Source: Phyllobacterium sp. 21LDTY02-6
Lineage (GTDB): Bacteria > Pseudomonadota > Alphaproteobacteria > Rhizobiales > Rhizobiaceae
Direction: 5' to 3'
Assembly: GCF_023554255.2 (NCBI RefSeq)
Contig: NZ_JAMJWD020000002.1
Coordinates: 425,425-489,424 of the forward strand
Length of the DNA stretch: 64,000 nucleotides
In this document: positions 19,581-27,603 of the stretch, in pieces
How positions within the stretch are numbered: the first letter of the stretch is position 1
How the letters are laid out: each line of letters begins with the position of its first letter
The notes under the pieces: model-generated
The model's input: the letters and a program-made list of their open reading frames with translations, nothing else
Databases searched by the model: none
Told to the model about the DNA's origin: nothing
Program-made: the position numbers and the translations under genes

Positions 19581-20621
19581 TCAGAAGCTGGTGATCACGT
19601 CGATACCGGTGCCCTCGAACCGGTCCATCGCCATGAGCGCATCTGGAGCCTGATCCAGCCGAATCCGCCGCCCGATGAGCTTCTGCGGCTCGAGGCGGCC
19701 CGTCTCGAGCATGTTCATGAGCGCCTTGTATCGGAAGGCCTGCATGCCGTGGCTGCCATAGATTTCCAGCTCATGCGCAATCACCTTGTCCATCGGGATC
19801 GGCGGATGGGCATGATCGCCCAGCATCAGCCCTATCTGCACATGCCGTCCCCTCCGACGCAGGCATGCGATGGAATTGAAGCATGTGGACGGATGGCCGA
19901 GCGCGTCGAGCGAGACATGGGCGCCGCCCTTCGTGACGTCGCGAACTGCTTCGATCACATTGGTGCCGGCGCCGCCATTGATCGTTGCCACCGCGCCGAA
20001 AGTCCGGGCGAATTCGAGCTTTTCTGCCGTGATATCGATCGCGACCACATTCGCCCCCATGGCTGCCGCGATCATGATCGCCGACAATCCGATGCCGCCG
20101 CAGCCATGCACCGCGACCCATTCGCCCGGCTTCACCTTCGCCTGGTCGACGACAGCCCGAAACGAGGTGACGAAGCGACAGCCAAGACTGGCGGCGGTGG
20201 CAAAATCGAGCATATCCGGCAGCTCGACGAGATTCGTATCGGCGAAATCCACAGCCACATATTCGGCGAACGAGCCCCAGGCGGTGAAGCCCGGCTGAAA
20301 CTGGTTCTCGCACACCTGATGATTTCCCGAATTGCATTCGAAACAGCGGCCGCAACCACCAACGAATGGCACGGTCACTCGCTGCCCCGGTCGCCAGGAG
20401 GTGACATGTTTTCCAACGGCCAGCACCGTGCCCGCGAGTTCGTGGCCCGGAACATGCGGCAGGCGAATATCGGGATCATGGCCCATCCAGCCATGCCAAT
20501 CGCTGCGGCAAAGGCCCGTCGCCTCGACCTTGATCACAACGCCAAGTGGCGAGGGTGAAGGATCCCGCACCTCGCGCAGCTGCGGCGCCTGCCCGAACTG
20601 CTCAAAAATAACTGCTTTCAT
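19581..20621 (-). CDS. Zinc-dependent alcohol dehydrogenase family protein
   Basis: 346 residues of the medium-chain dehydrogenase family. Visible are [12 protein letters not shown] with catalytic-zinc ligands, the structural-zinc cysteine cluster [19 protein letters not shown], and the nucleotide-binding [13 protein letters not shown]. The enzyme would oxidise an alcohol with NAD(P)+; the substrate cannot be predicted. It is convergent with the SDR gene and divergent from mepA. Confidence 0.9.
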   Translation of the reverse strand: MKAVIFEQFGQAPQLREVRDPSPSPLGVVIKVEATGLCRSDWHGWMGHDPDIRLPHVPGHELAGTVLAVGKHVTSWRPGQRVTVPFVGGCGRCFECNSGNHQVCENQFQPGFTAWGSFAEYVAVDFADTNLVELPDMLDFATAASLGCRFVTSFRAVVDQAKVKPGEWVAVHGCGGIGLSAIMIAAAMGANVVAIDITAEKLEFARTFGAVATINGGAGTNVIEAVRDVTKGGAHVSLDALGHPSTCFNSIACLRRRGRHVQIGLMLGDHAHPPIPMDKVIAHELEIYGSHGMQAFRYKALMNMLETGRLEPQKLIGRRIRLDQAPDALMAMDRFEGTGIDVITSF

Positions 20622-20737
20622 TCCTGTCCTCCGCCGAATCGGATCATCTTTGCATATTGCGGCTTCCGGCCGAATCTGGCCATCATTAAGCTGATTATCG
20701 GCGAATTAGTCGCCGTCGATCCATGTGGGTGATCGCG

Positions 20738-21736
20738 ATGATATCGAAACCGCTGCTTCGTCTCGCACTCGGCGCGCTTATTGCAATCTCGCTCGGTGCA
20801 CAGGCCCTGGCCGAAGACGGCCCCGCCAAGCAATTGTTCGGGTCACAGACCCTGCCATCGCTCGGCGCGCCTGTATCGGCAGGCTTCTACGCCAAGGGTT
20901 GCCTTGCCGGCGGCGTCGCGTTGCCGGTGGATGGAGATGCCTGGCAGGTGATGCGGCTATCGCGAAACCGCCGATGGGGCCATCCCCGCATGATCGGCCT
21001 GCTGGAGCGGCTTGCCCGCGATGCGGCCGCCAAGGATGGTTGGCCGGGCCTGCTTGTCGGCGACATTTCCCAGCCTCGCGGTGGGCCGATGCTGACGGGA
21101 CATGCATCGCATCAGGTCGGCCTCGATGCCGATATCTGGCTGACGCCCATGCCCGCACGCCCCCTCAGCTACGAGGAGCGCGAGAACCTCGCGGCGACCT
21201 CGATGCTCAAGGACGATACATTGTATGTCGATCCCGACAAATGGTCGCCGAGCCGTACCGCGCTGCTCAAGCGCGCCGCAAGCTATGCCGATGTCGAGCG
21301 GATATTCGTGCATCCCGGCATCAAGAAGAAGCTCTGCGACACGGTAAAGGGCGACCGCGGCTGGCTGGCGAAGGTCCGTCCCTATTGGGGCCATTACTAC
21401 CATTTTCACGTGCGTATCAAATGCCAGCCCGGATCGCCGCAGTGCAAGCCGCAGGAGCCGATCGGCGCCGATGACGGCTGCGGCAAGCCACTGGCCTGGT
21501 GGTTCACCGACGAACCCTGGCGCAAGGCCCCCAAACCCACCAAGCCGGTGAAGCCGAAGATCACCATGCTCTCCGACCTGCCGCGCGCCTGCGCCATGAT
21601 ATTGCGGGCCCCGGGACCCCAGACGGCAGATGAAGTGACCTATGATGGTGGCGGCCGCATCGCCGCGCCCGTTCAGGCAGTTGCAGGCCCTGCGGCGCCC
21701 GAAGGCGACGTGCCTGTTCCGAGCCCGCGGCCGTGA
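20738..21736 (+). CDS. mepA: Penicillin-insensitive murein endopeptidase
   Basis: 332 residues with a signal peptide (MISKPLLRLALGALIAISLGAQALA) and the MepA metallopeptidase core: GDISQPRGGPMLTGHASHQVG with the zinc ligands H and D, VDPDKWSPS, FVHPGIKK and HYYHFHVRIKCQPGSP. It cleaves D-Ala-mDAP cross-links in the periplasm. The C-terminus has a Pro-rich extension beyond residue 265. The ATG at 20738 is used because the signal peptide begins there; an in-frame ATG 15 bases earlier is possible. Confidence 0.93.
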   Translation: MISKPLLRLALGALIAISLGAQALAEDGPAKQLFGSQTLPSLGAPVSAGFYAKGCLAGGVALPVDGDAWQVMRLSRNRRWGHPRMIGLLERLARDAAAKDGWPGLLVGDISQPRGGPMLTGHASHQVGLDADIWLTPMPARPLSYEERENLAATSMLKDDTLYVDPDKWSPSRTALLKRAASYADVERIFVHPGIKKKLCDTVKGDRGWLAKVRPYWGHYYHFHVRIKCQPGSPQCKPQEPIGADDGCGKPLAWWFTDEPWRKAPKPTKPVKPKITMLSDLPRACAMILRAPGPQTADEVTYDGGGRIAAPVQAVAGPAAPEGDVPVPSPRP

Positions 21737-21826
21737 ATGCTTTGTTGTGCCGTGGCCTTTTCATGCTGCCTTGAATTGGCTATAGGGATTTAATCGATTT
21801 AGGGATTCAAACCCAAATAGAGTTTC

Positions 21827-22246
21827 ATGACACAGCCATTTCGCCTTGCCTTGATAGCCCACGACCAGAAAAAGGATGACATGGTTGCCTTCACGCGCAA
21901 CTATGAGGCGCTGCTCGCGCCTTGCGATATTGTGGCAACGGGCACCACGGGCGGGCTCATCCAGGACGCCTGTCCGAGCCTGACGGTACGCCGCGTGAAA
22001 AGCGGACCGCTGGGAGGCGACCAGCAGATCGGCGCCCTGATCGCGGAAGGCAAGATCGACGGCCTGATCTTCTTTGTCGATCCGCTGTCACCCTTACCAC
22101 ATGATGTGGATGTAAAGGCATTGATGCGCCTTGCAAGTGTCTACGACATACCAATGGCGCTGAACCGGGCCACAGCCGAGGTTCTGGTGCAAAAAAGAGG
22201 TTTGCTGCGGGACGACGCAGCGGAAAATACGTTAGGGAAGCGATAA
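21827..22246 (+). CDS. mgsA: Methylglyoxal synthase
   Basis: 139 residues. Converts dihydroxyacetone phosphate to methylglyoxal and phosphate, a bypass used when sugar phosphates accumulate. Motifs: [13 protein letters not shown] at the N-terminus, ATGTTGGLI (phosphate loop), [12 protein letters not shown] and [18 protein letters not shown], with the catalytic aspartates. Its stop overlaps the glucokinase start by one base, so glucose phosphorylation and the methylglyoxal bypass are coupled at the expression level. Two TAGGGATT direct repeats lie upstream. Confidence 0.95.
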   Translation: MTQPFRLALIAHDQKKDDMVAFTRNYEALLAPCDIVATGTTGGLIQDACPSLTVRRVKSGPLGGDQQIGALIAEGKIDGLIFFVDPLSPLPHDVDVKALMRLASVYDIPMALNRATAEVLVQKRGLLRDDAAENTLGKR

Positions 22247-23274
22247 TGGTGACACAGGCAGATCTCGACCACATCATGAAATTTCCAATTCTGGTCGGCG
22301 ATATCGGCGGCACCAATGCGCGCTTTGCAATCCTCGTCGACGCCTATGCGGAACCGAAGGAATTCCCCATCCTGCAGACGGCGGACTACCAGACGATCGA
22401 CGATGCCATCCAGAATGCGATCCTCGACCATACGTCGATCCAGCCACGCTCGGCGGTCCTGGCCATTGCCGGCCCGGTGGAGGGCGACGAGATCGACCTG
22501 ACGAACTGCCCCTGGGTCGTGAAGCCCCGCAAGATGATGGAAACGCTCGGGCTTTCCGACATAACCGTCCTCAATGATTTCGAAGCCCAGGCCCTTGCCG
22601 TCGTTTCGCTGGAGGCAAAGCACCTCGAAAAGCTCGGCGGTGGCGCAGGCGATCCCCATGGCAGCCGCGCCGTGCTTGGCCCCGGCACCGGCCTCGGCGT
22701 TGCCGGAATGGTGCGCGCCCGCAACAGCTGGGTCCCGGTTCCCGGTGAAGGCGGCCATGTCGACATGGGACCGCGGACGGCGCGCGATCTCGAAATATTC
22801 CCGCATATCGAGCATATCGAAGGCAGGATCTCGGGCGAACAGCTGCTGTGCGGTCGCGGGTTGCAGAATATCTACCGTGCAATCTGCAAGGTCGGCGGTA
22901 CCGAACCGGTGCTGACGACGCCCGCAGAGATCACTGCGGCAGGGCTGTCGCGCGAATCGGCGGAAGCTGCCGAGACGCTGTCGCTCTTCGTCACCTATCT
23001 CGGGCGGCTGGCCGGCGATTTCGCCCTTACTTTCATGGCTCGCGGCGGGGTTTATCTTGCCGGAGGCATCGTCCAGAAGATCCTGGAACCGCTCAAGGAC
23101 CCGTCATTCCGCGAGGCTTTCGAGGACAAGGCGCCGCATAACGGCATCCTGCGCGAAACGCCGGTCTACGTCATCACCCATCCTCTGGCGGCGCTCAGCG
23201 GCTTGTCTGCCTTCGCCCGTACCCCGGCCCGCTTCGGCGTCGCAACGGAAGGGCGGCGGTGGCGGCGTGCCTGA
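22246..23274 (+). CDS. glk: Glucokinase
   Basis: 342 residues of the Glk family that phosphorylates glucose with ATP. The N-terminal phosphate motif is [30 protein letters not shown] contains the catalytic aspartate; [12 protein letters not shown] and [13 protein letters not shown] follow, and [16 protein letters not shown] lies near the C-terminus. The start overlaps mgsA by one base. The C-terminus carries a short Arg-rich extension. Confidence 0.94.
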   Translation: MVTQADLDHIMKFPILVGDIGGTNARFAILVDAYAEPKEFPILQTADYQTIDDAIQNAILDHTSIQPRSAVLAIAGPVEGDEIDLTNCPWVVKPRKMMETLGLSDITVLNDFEAQALAVVSLEAKHLEKLGGGAGDPHGSRAVLGPGTGLGVAGMVRARNSWVPVPGEGGHVDMGPRTARDLEIFPHIEHIEGRISGEQLLCGRGLQNIYRAICKVGGTEPVLTTPAEITAAGLSRESAEAAETLSLFVTYLGRLAGDFALTFMARGGVYLAGGIVQKILEPLKDPSFREAFEDKAPHNGILRETPVYVITHPLAALSGLSAFARTPARFGVATEGRRWRRA

Positions 23275-23425
23275 AACGGCACGATTTTCTACGGCGGCTT
23301 CGGTCGGTGCGGATTCATCATTGCGGGCAAAAGCGATAGCCAAGCCGCCGCAATGAGGCTATAGGGACAGGATTGAGCGGCAAGACATTGCCCGATATCC
23401 ATTTGAGTAGCGAGTTGCCGCCCTG

Positions 23426-25252
23426 ATGAATGGTGCATCCAAGAAGAAGATCAATTCTACAGAAGCGCGGCGCGTCGTTGGTCGGGTCCTTGGTGAAAAT
23501 CTGCGGGAATATCGCGGGTCCTACGCCATTGCCGTGATTGCCATGCTCGCGGTGGCGTTTTCGACCGCCTATGTCGCCTATGTCTTCAAGGATGTGATCA
23601 ACCAGATCTACTACGAACGGCGCGGCGATCTGATCATGCCGATCAGCCTGTCGATCTTCGGCGCATTCGTCCTTCGCGGCGTCGCGACCTATGTGCAGTC
23701 GGTCACCATGGCCCGCGTCGGCAACAATATCGTCGCGCGCTACCAGCGCCGGATATTCGATCACCTGATGAAGCTCGGCCTCGATTTCTACCAGGATACC
23801 CGCTCCGCCCAGCTTGCCGCCCGGATAAACCAGAATATCGGCGGCGTGCGCGAGTTGCTCGACATCGTGGTGACGACAATCGGCAAGGACGTCCCGACCT
23901 TGCTGTCGCTGGTGGGAACGATGATCCTGCTCGATCCGCTCTTGTCTCTCTTTGCCCTGCTCATCGGCCCGCCCGTTATCATGACGGTGCGCTACCTGAC
24001 GAAAAGACTGCGCGTGATTCACCGCGAATCCGTCACGCTCAACTCCCATTTGCTCGGAGCGATGCAGGAAGCCACGCAAGGCATCGCAATCGTCAAGGCC
24101 TTCACCATGGAAGGGCAGCTCCGCGACAAGATCAGCACTCTGATCTCGCGTGCCGAGGGGCGCGCCAACAAGATATCGCGCGTGTCCGAACGGCTCACGC
24201 CCGTCACGGAACTCATCGCCGGCATCGCGATCGCTTCGATGATCGCCTATACGGGCTACAGGGCCGTCAACGATGCCGAGCCGCCCGGCGCAATGTTCAG
24301 CTTCATCACTGCCGTGCTCCTGGCCTATGATCCGGTGCGCCGGCTGGCGCGGGTCCAGGTCGGGGTGGAGCGGGCGCTGGTCAATTCCCGGATGATCTAC
24401 GAAATTCTCGACGTGGAGCCGCGCCAGGCCGATAGCGTTGGCGCCGTGCCGCTCACCGTGCCGACCGGCGAAGTGCAGTTCGACAATGTGAATTTCAGCT
24501 ATGGCGCCGAAGCAAAGGTGCTGCATGGCGTGACCTTCACGGCGCAAGCGGGCAAGACGACGGCAATCGTCGGGGCCTCCGGTGCCGGAAAATCGACGCT
24601 CATCGGCCTCATCCAGCGCTTCTACGACCTCGATGACGGGCGCATATTGATCGACGGTCAGGATATCGCCCATGTCAGCAAGCGGACGCTGCGCCAGTCG
24701 ATCGCCTATGTCTCGCAGCAACCCTATCTGTTCGAAGGGACGATCGCCGACAATATCCGCTATGGCCGGCCCGACGCTACCGACGAAGACGTGATCGAAG
24801 CGGCAAAGCTCGCCAATGCGGACGAGTTCATCCGTCAGCAGCCCGACGGCTACGCGACGGAAGTCGGCGAGAACGGCGCAACCCTGTCGGGTGGCCAGCG
24901 GCAGCGTCTTTCCATTGCGCGGGCGATTATTCGCAACGCTCCGATATTGCTGCTGGACGAAGCGACGTCGGCGCTGGACAATGAATCGGAAAAACGCGTC
25001 CAGCAGGCACTCGACCGGATCATGCAGGGCCGCACGACCATCGTCATAGCGCACCGCCTTTCCACCATCGTCAACGCCGACCATATCGTCGTCATGGAAG
25101 CCGGCCGCGTGATCGAAGAAGGCGTGCATGCAACGCTGTTGAAACGGCCGAATGGCACTTACGCCAGGTTCTACCAGTTGCAAGGACGCGAGGACTCACC
25201 CATCATCGACATGGCAGGCGAAGATGGCGAACTGACAGGAAGAGCGCAATGA
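23426..25252 (+). CDS. ABC exporter, fused permease and ATPase (MsbA-like)
   Basis: 608 residues: an N-terminal type IV exporter membrane domain (six helices, about residues 30-330) and an ATPase domain with Walker [14 protein letters not shown]-loop [11 protein letters not shown], signature [14 protein letters not shown], Walker [13 protein letters not shown] and the switch histidine in VIAHRLSTI. This is the layout of MsbA-type lipid/drug exporters; it may flip lipid A or another lipid, but that is only an inference. It overlaps dapB by four bases (ATGA), suggesting an operon with dapB and gpmA. Confidence 0.92.
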   Translation: MNGASKKKINSTEARRVVGRVLGENLREYRGSYAIAVIAMLAVAFSTAYVAYVFKDVINQIYYERRGDLIMPISLSIFGAFVLRGVATYVQSVTMARVGNNIVARYQRRIFDHLMKLGLDFYQDTRSAQLAARINQNIGGVRELLDIVVTTIGKDVPTLLSLVGTMILLDPLLSLFALLIGPPVIMTVRYLTKRLRVIHRESVTLNSHLLGAMQEATQGIAIVKAFTMEGQLRDKISTLISRAEGRANKISRVSERLTPVTELIAGIAIASMIAYTGYRAVNDAEPPGAMFSFITAVLLAYDPVRRLARVQVGVERALVNSRMIYEILDVEPRQADSVGAVPLTVPTGEVQFDNVNFSYGAEAKVLHGVTFTAQAGKTTAIVGASGAGKSTLIGLIQRFYDLDDGRILIDGQDIAHVSKRTLRQSIAYVSQQPYLFEGTIADNIRYGRPDATDEDVIEAAKLANADEFIRQQPDGYATEVGENGATLSGGQRQRLSIARAIIRNAPILLLDEATSALDNESEKRVQQALDRIMQGRTTIVIAHRLSTIVNADHIVVMEAGRVIEEGVHATLLKRPNGTYARFYQLQGREDSPIIDMAGEDGELTGRAQ

Positions 25253-26076
25253 CGGATGAGCAGGCGGCGATGAAGCTGGCGGTGGTGGGTGCTGCCGGGC
25301 GCATGGGTCAAACGCTTATCCGCACTATCGTCGAGACGCCGGGCGCAATGCTTGCGGGCGCCATCGAGCGCTCCGGTTCGCCGCATATCGGGCGGGACGC
25401 GGGCGAGGTCGCGGGCGTCGGCACGCTTGGCGTTCCCATCACCGATGATGCGCTCTCGGTCTTCGTCAACGTTCAGGGTGTGCTCGATTTCACCGCGCCG
25501 GCGGCGACGATCGAGTTTGCGGAACTCGCGGCGCAGGCGCGCATCGTCCATGTCATCGGCACAACCGGCTGTTCTGCCGAAGACGACGCGAAGATAAGAG
25601 CTGCGGCCCGCCATGCGATCATCGTCAAATCCGGCAATATGAGCCTTGGCGTCAATCTGCTGGGCGTTCTGGTCAAGCAGGCGGCACGCGCATTGGGTGG
25701 CGACGATTTCGACATCGAGATCGTCGAAATGCACCACAAGCACAAGGTGGATGCGCCGTCCGGGACGGCACTTCTTCTCGGCCAGGCCGCCGCCGCGGGT
25801 AGAGGGATCGAACTCGCCGGCCATGATGTGCGGGTCCGCGAAGGCCATACGGGCCCACGCAATGCGGGCGACATAGGTTTTGCGACGTTACGCGGCGGTT
25901 CTGTCGTCGGCGATCATTCCGTCATCCTTGCCGGATCGGGCGAACGCATCACCCTCTCCCACCACGCCGAAGACAGGACCATATTCGCCCGCGGAGCCGT
26001 CAAGGCTGCGCTCTGGGCGAAGGGCCGCAAGCCCGGGCTCTATTCCATGCTCGACGTCCTCGGCCTCAGCGAATAA
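25249..26076 (+). CDS. dapB: 4-hydroxy-tetrahydrodipicolinate reductase
   Basis: 275 residues. Reduces hydroxytetrahydrodipicolinate with NAD(P)H in lysine and diaminopimelate synthesis. Visible are the Rossmann motif [35 protein letters not shown], the catalytic [16 protein letters not shown] (His-His and Lys) and a C-terminal [14 protein letters not shown]. The start lies in an ATGA overlap with the ABC exporter; an alternative ATG at 25270 would remove seven residues. Confidence 0.96.
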   Translation: MTDEQAAMKLAVVGAAGRMGQTLIRTIVETPGAMLAGAIERSGSPHIGRDAGEVAGVGTLGVPITDDALSVFVNVQGVLDFTAPAATIEFAELAAQARIVHVIGTTGCSAEDDAKIRAAARHAIIVKSGNMSLGVNLLGVLVKQAARALGGDDFDIEIVEMHHKHKVDAPSGTALLLGQAAAAGRGIELAGHDVRVREGHTGPRNAGDIGFATLRGGSVVGDHSVILAGSGERITLSHHAEDRTIFARGAVKAALWAKGRKPGLYSMLDVLGLSE

Positions 26077-26098
26077 TCCATCCCAAAGGAGCATTGAA

Positions 26099-26719
26099 AT
26101 GTCCGGAACCCTCGTGCTTGTCCGTCATGGCCAGAGCGAATGGAACTTGAAGAACCTTTTCACCGGCTGGCGCGACCCCGCGCTGACGGAGCTTGGCCAT
26201 CAGGAAGCGAAGGATGCCGGCAAGCGGCTGAAGGCGAAGGGACTGCATTTCGACATCGCCTTCACCTCGGTACTGTCGCGCGCGCAGATCACCTTGCAGC
26301 ACATTCTGGAAGAGGTCGGCCAGACCGAACTGGAGACGCTGCGGGACCAGGCGCTGAACGAGCGCGACTATGGCGATCTTTCTGGCTTGAACAAGGATGA
26401 TGCGCGGGCAAAATGGGGTGAGGACCAGGTCCATATCTGGCGCCGTTCCTATGACGTGCCACCTCCGGGCGGCGAAAGCCTGCGTGATACCGGTGCACGC
26501 GTCTGGCCCTATTACCTGCATGTCATCCAGCCGCATGTGCTCCGCGGCGAAACCGTTCTCATCGCCGCCCATGGCAATTCGCTGCGCGCCCTGATCATGG
26601 CCCTCGAGGGTCTGAGCGGCGAGGAAATCGTTGCGCGCGAACTCGCGACGGGGGTTCCGATCGTCTACAAGCTGAACGCAGATTCCACCGTTGCGTCGAA
26701 AGACGTGCTCGAAGGATAA
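26099..26719 (+). CDS. gpmA: 2,3-bisphosphoglycerate-dependent phosphoglycerate mutase
   Basis: 206 residues, the short alphaproteobacterial form of the dPGM family (E. coli has about 250). The phosphohistidine motif [20 protein letters not shown] is at the N-terminus, [15 protein letters not shown] carries the catalytic Glu, and [15 protein letters not shown] supplies the second histidine. It interconverts 3- and 2-phosphoglycerate. The ATG at 26099 follows AAAGGAGC; dapB ends 22 bases upstream. Confidence 0.95.
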   Translation: MSGTLVLVRHGQSEWNLKNLFTGWRDPALTELGHQEAKDAGKRLKAKGLHFDIAFTSVLSRAQITLQHILEEVGQTELETLRDQALNERDYGDLSGLNKDDARAKWGEDQVHIWRRSYDVPPPGGESLRDTGARVWPYYLHVIQPHVLRGETVLIAAHGNSLRALIMALEGLSGEEIVARELATGVPIVYKLNADSTVASKDVLEG

Positions 26720-26725
26720 TCATCA

Positions 26726-26778
26726 GGCGGCTTCCCCGATAAATCCGTCACAAATGGATTGACAGGGCCGAAGCCGCC
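26726..26778 (+). terminator. Nested inverted repeat after gpmA, possible terminator
   Basis: Arms GGCGGCTTC (26726-26734) and GAAGCCGCC (26770-26778) enclose a second small stem AATCC/GGATT (26742-26746 and 26756-26760). There is no T-run, so it is at best a weak or factor-assisted terminator. It lies between gpmA and tRNA-Leu. Confidence 0.4.
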
Positions 26779-26796
26779 CCTTAGATGGAACGCGCT

Positions 26797-26881
26797 GCCC
26801 AGATGGCGGAATTGGTAGACGCGCACGGTTCAGGTCCGTGTGCCGCAAGGCGTGGAGGTTCGAGTCCTCTTCTGGGCACCA
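26797..26881 (+). tRNA. tRNA-Leu (anticodon CAG)
   Basis: An 85-nt class II tRNA. Acceptor GCCCAGA pairs with TCTGGGC, the anticodon stem CACGG/CCGTG has loop TTCAGGT (anticodon CAG), a long variable arm follows (TGCCGCAAGGCGT) and the T-arm has GGTTCGAGTCC. The 3' CCA is encoded. It reads CUG leucine codons. Confidence 0.96.
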
Positions 26882-26908
26882 TTTCCTTTATATTACAGAA
26901 CTCCAAAG

Positions 26909-26931
26909 AGCCCGCGCCAGCGGGCTTTTTT
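26909..26931 (+). terminator. Rho-independent terminator after tRNA-Leu
   Basis: Perfect 7-bp stem AGCCCGC/GCGGGCT with a GCCA loop, followed by five T. It lies 27 bases after the tRNA end. Confidence 0.93.
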
Positions 26932-27042
26932 GTTGCTTCGGCGCCACCCGCAGCAAGCGCCCGGACGCCGCCGAGGGAACGCTATTGCTCGCCGGGCGTT
27001 TCCTTCATCGGCGGGTGACAGAAAAATATGGAGGAGCAGGCC

Positions 27043-27360
27043 ATGTTGAGAAAATTGGTAATAGCAGGAGCTGCGGCTGTCTTGTCGCTGACCGCGGTTC
27101 CGCAGACATTCGCGCAGTCGGTCGAGATCGGCCCAGGGGGCGTGAGGCTCGTCGAGCCCGACCGCCGCGACCGGATGAGCCGACGCGACGAGATCAGCGA
27201 AAGGCAGGCGGTTCGGATAGCGCGTGCCGAAGGCGTGCGAATGGTGGATGACGTGCGGCGCACACGATCCCGCTACATCGTCGAGGGCATGGACCGCAGG
27301 GGGCGCGATATCGAAGTCAGTATCGATCGGCGCAGCGGCGACGTCCTGTCGGTAGACTAA
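27043..27360 (+). CDS. Small secreted PepSY-like protein
   Basis: 105 residues with a signal peptide (MLRKLVIAGAAAVLSLTAVPQTFAQ). The mature part contains ISERQAVRIARAEGVRMVDDV followed by RYIVEGMDRRGRDIEVSIDRRSGDVLSVD, the single PepSY-type repeat seen in many rhizobial periplasmic proteins. The PepSY family is thought to modulate proteases or bind ligands, but no function is known for this type. The ATG at 27043 follows GGAGGAGCAGG. It is the last ordinary gene before the accessory region. Confidence 0.8.
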   Translation: MLRKLVIAGAAAVLSLTAVPQTFAQSVEIGPGGVRLVEPDRRDRMSRRDEISERQAVRIARAEGVRMVDDVRRTRSRYIVEGMDRRGRDIEVSIDRRSGDVLSVD

Positions 27361-27408
27361 CGACGCTTCGTTTCCGCAATAGCGGGATGAACCGGACAGA
27401 TTCTCAGC

Positions 27409-27440
27409 AGGCCTGAACGCGCCGACGCGTGTTCAGGCCT
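27409..27440. repeat. Strong inverted repeat between the PepSY gene and the first GH92 gene
   Basis: Perfect 10-bp arms AGGCCTGAAC and GTTCAGGCCT flank a 12-base centre that can pair further (GCG/CGC). No T-run follows on either strand. It may be a factor-dependent terminator or a protein-binding site; it lies about 165 bp before the GH92 start. Confidence 0.6.
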
Positions 27441-27603
27441 AAACTTTAGGCCAATTGACAGAGCAAGCCTGCGAACGATAATTCGCCTGACCTTGATGAA
27501 CAGGGAGGATCATCATCAGAGCCGGCCTCGCATATGGGCAAGGCCGGGCGCCGTTTCGACGCGACCATATTTTATTCGATTTTTACAAATGCCATTGGAG
27601 GAG

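Noticed and set aside
23318..25183. 621-codon minus-strand frame across the ABC exporter gene
   Set aside because: Antisense to a gene with all ABC motifs; no recognisable protein sequence.
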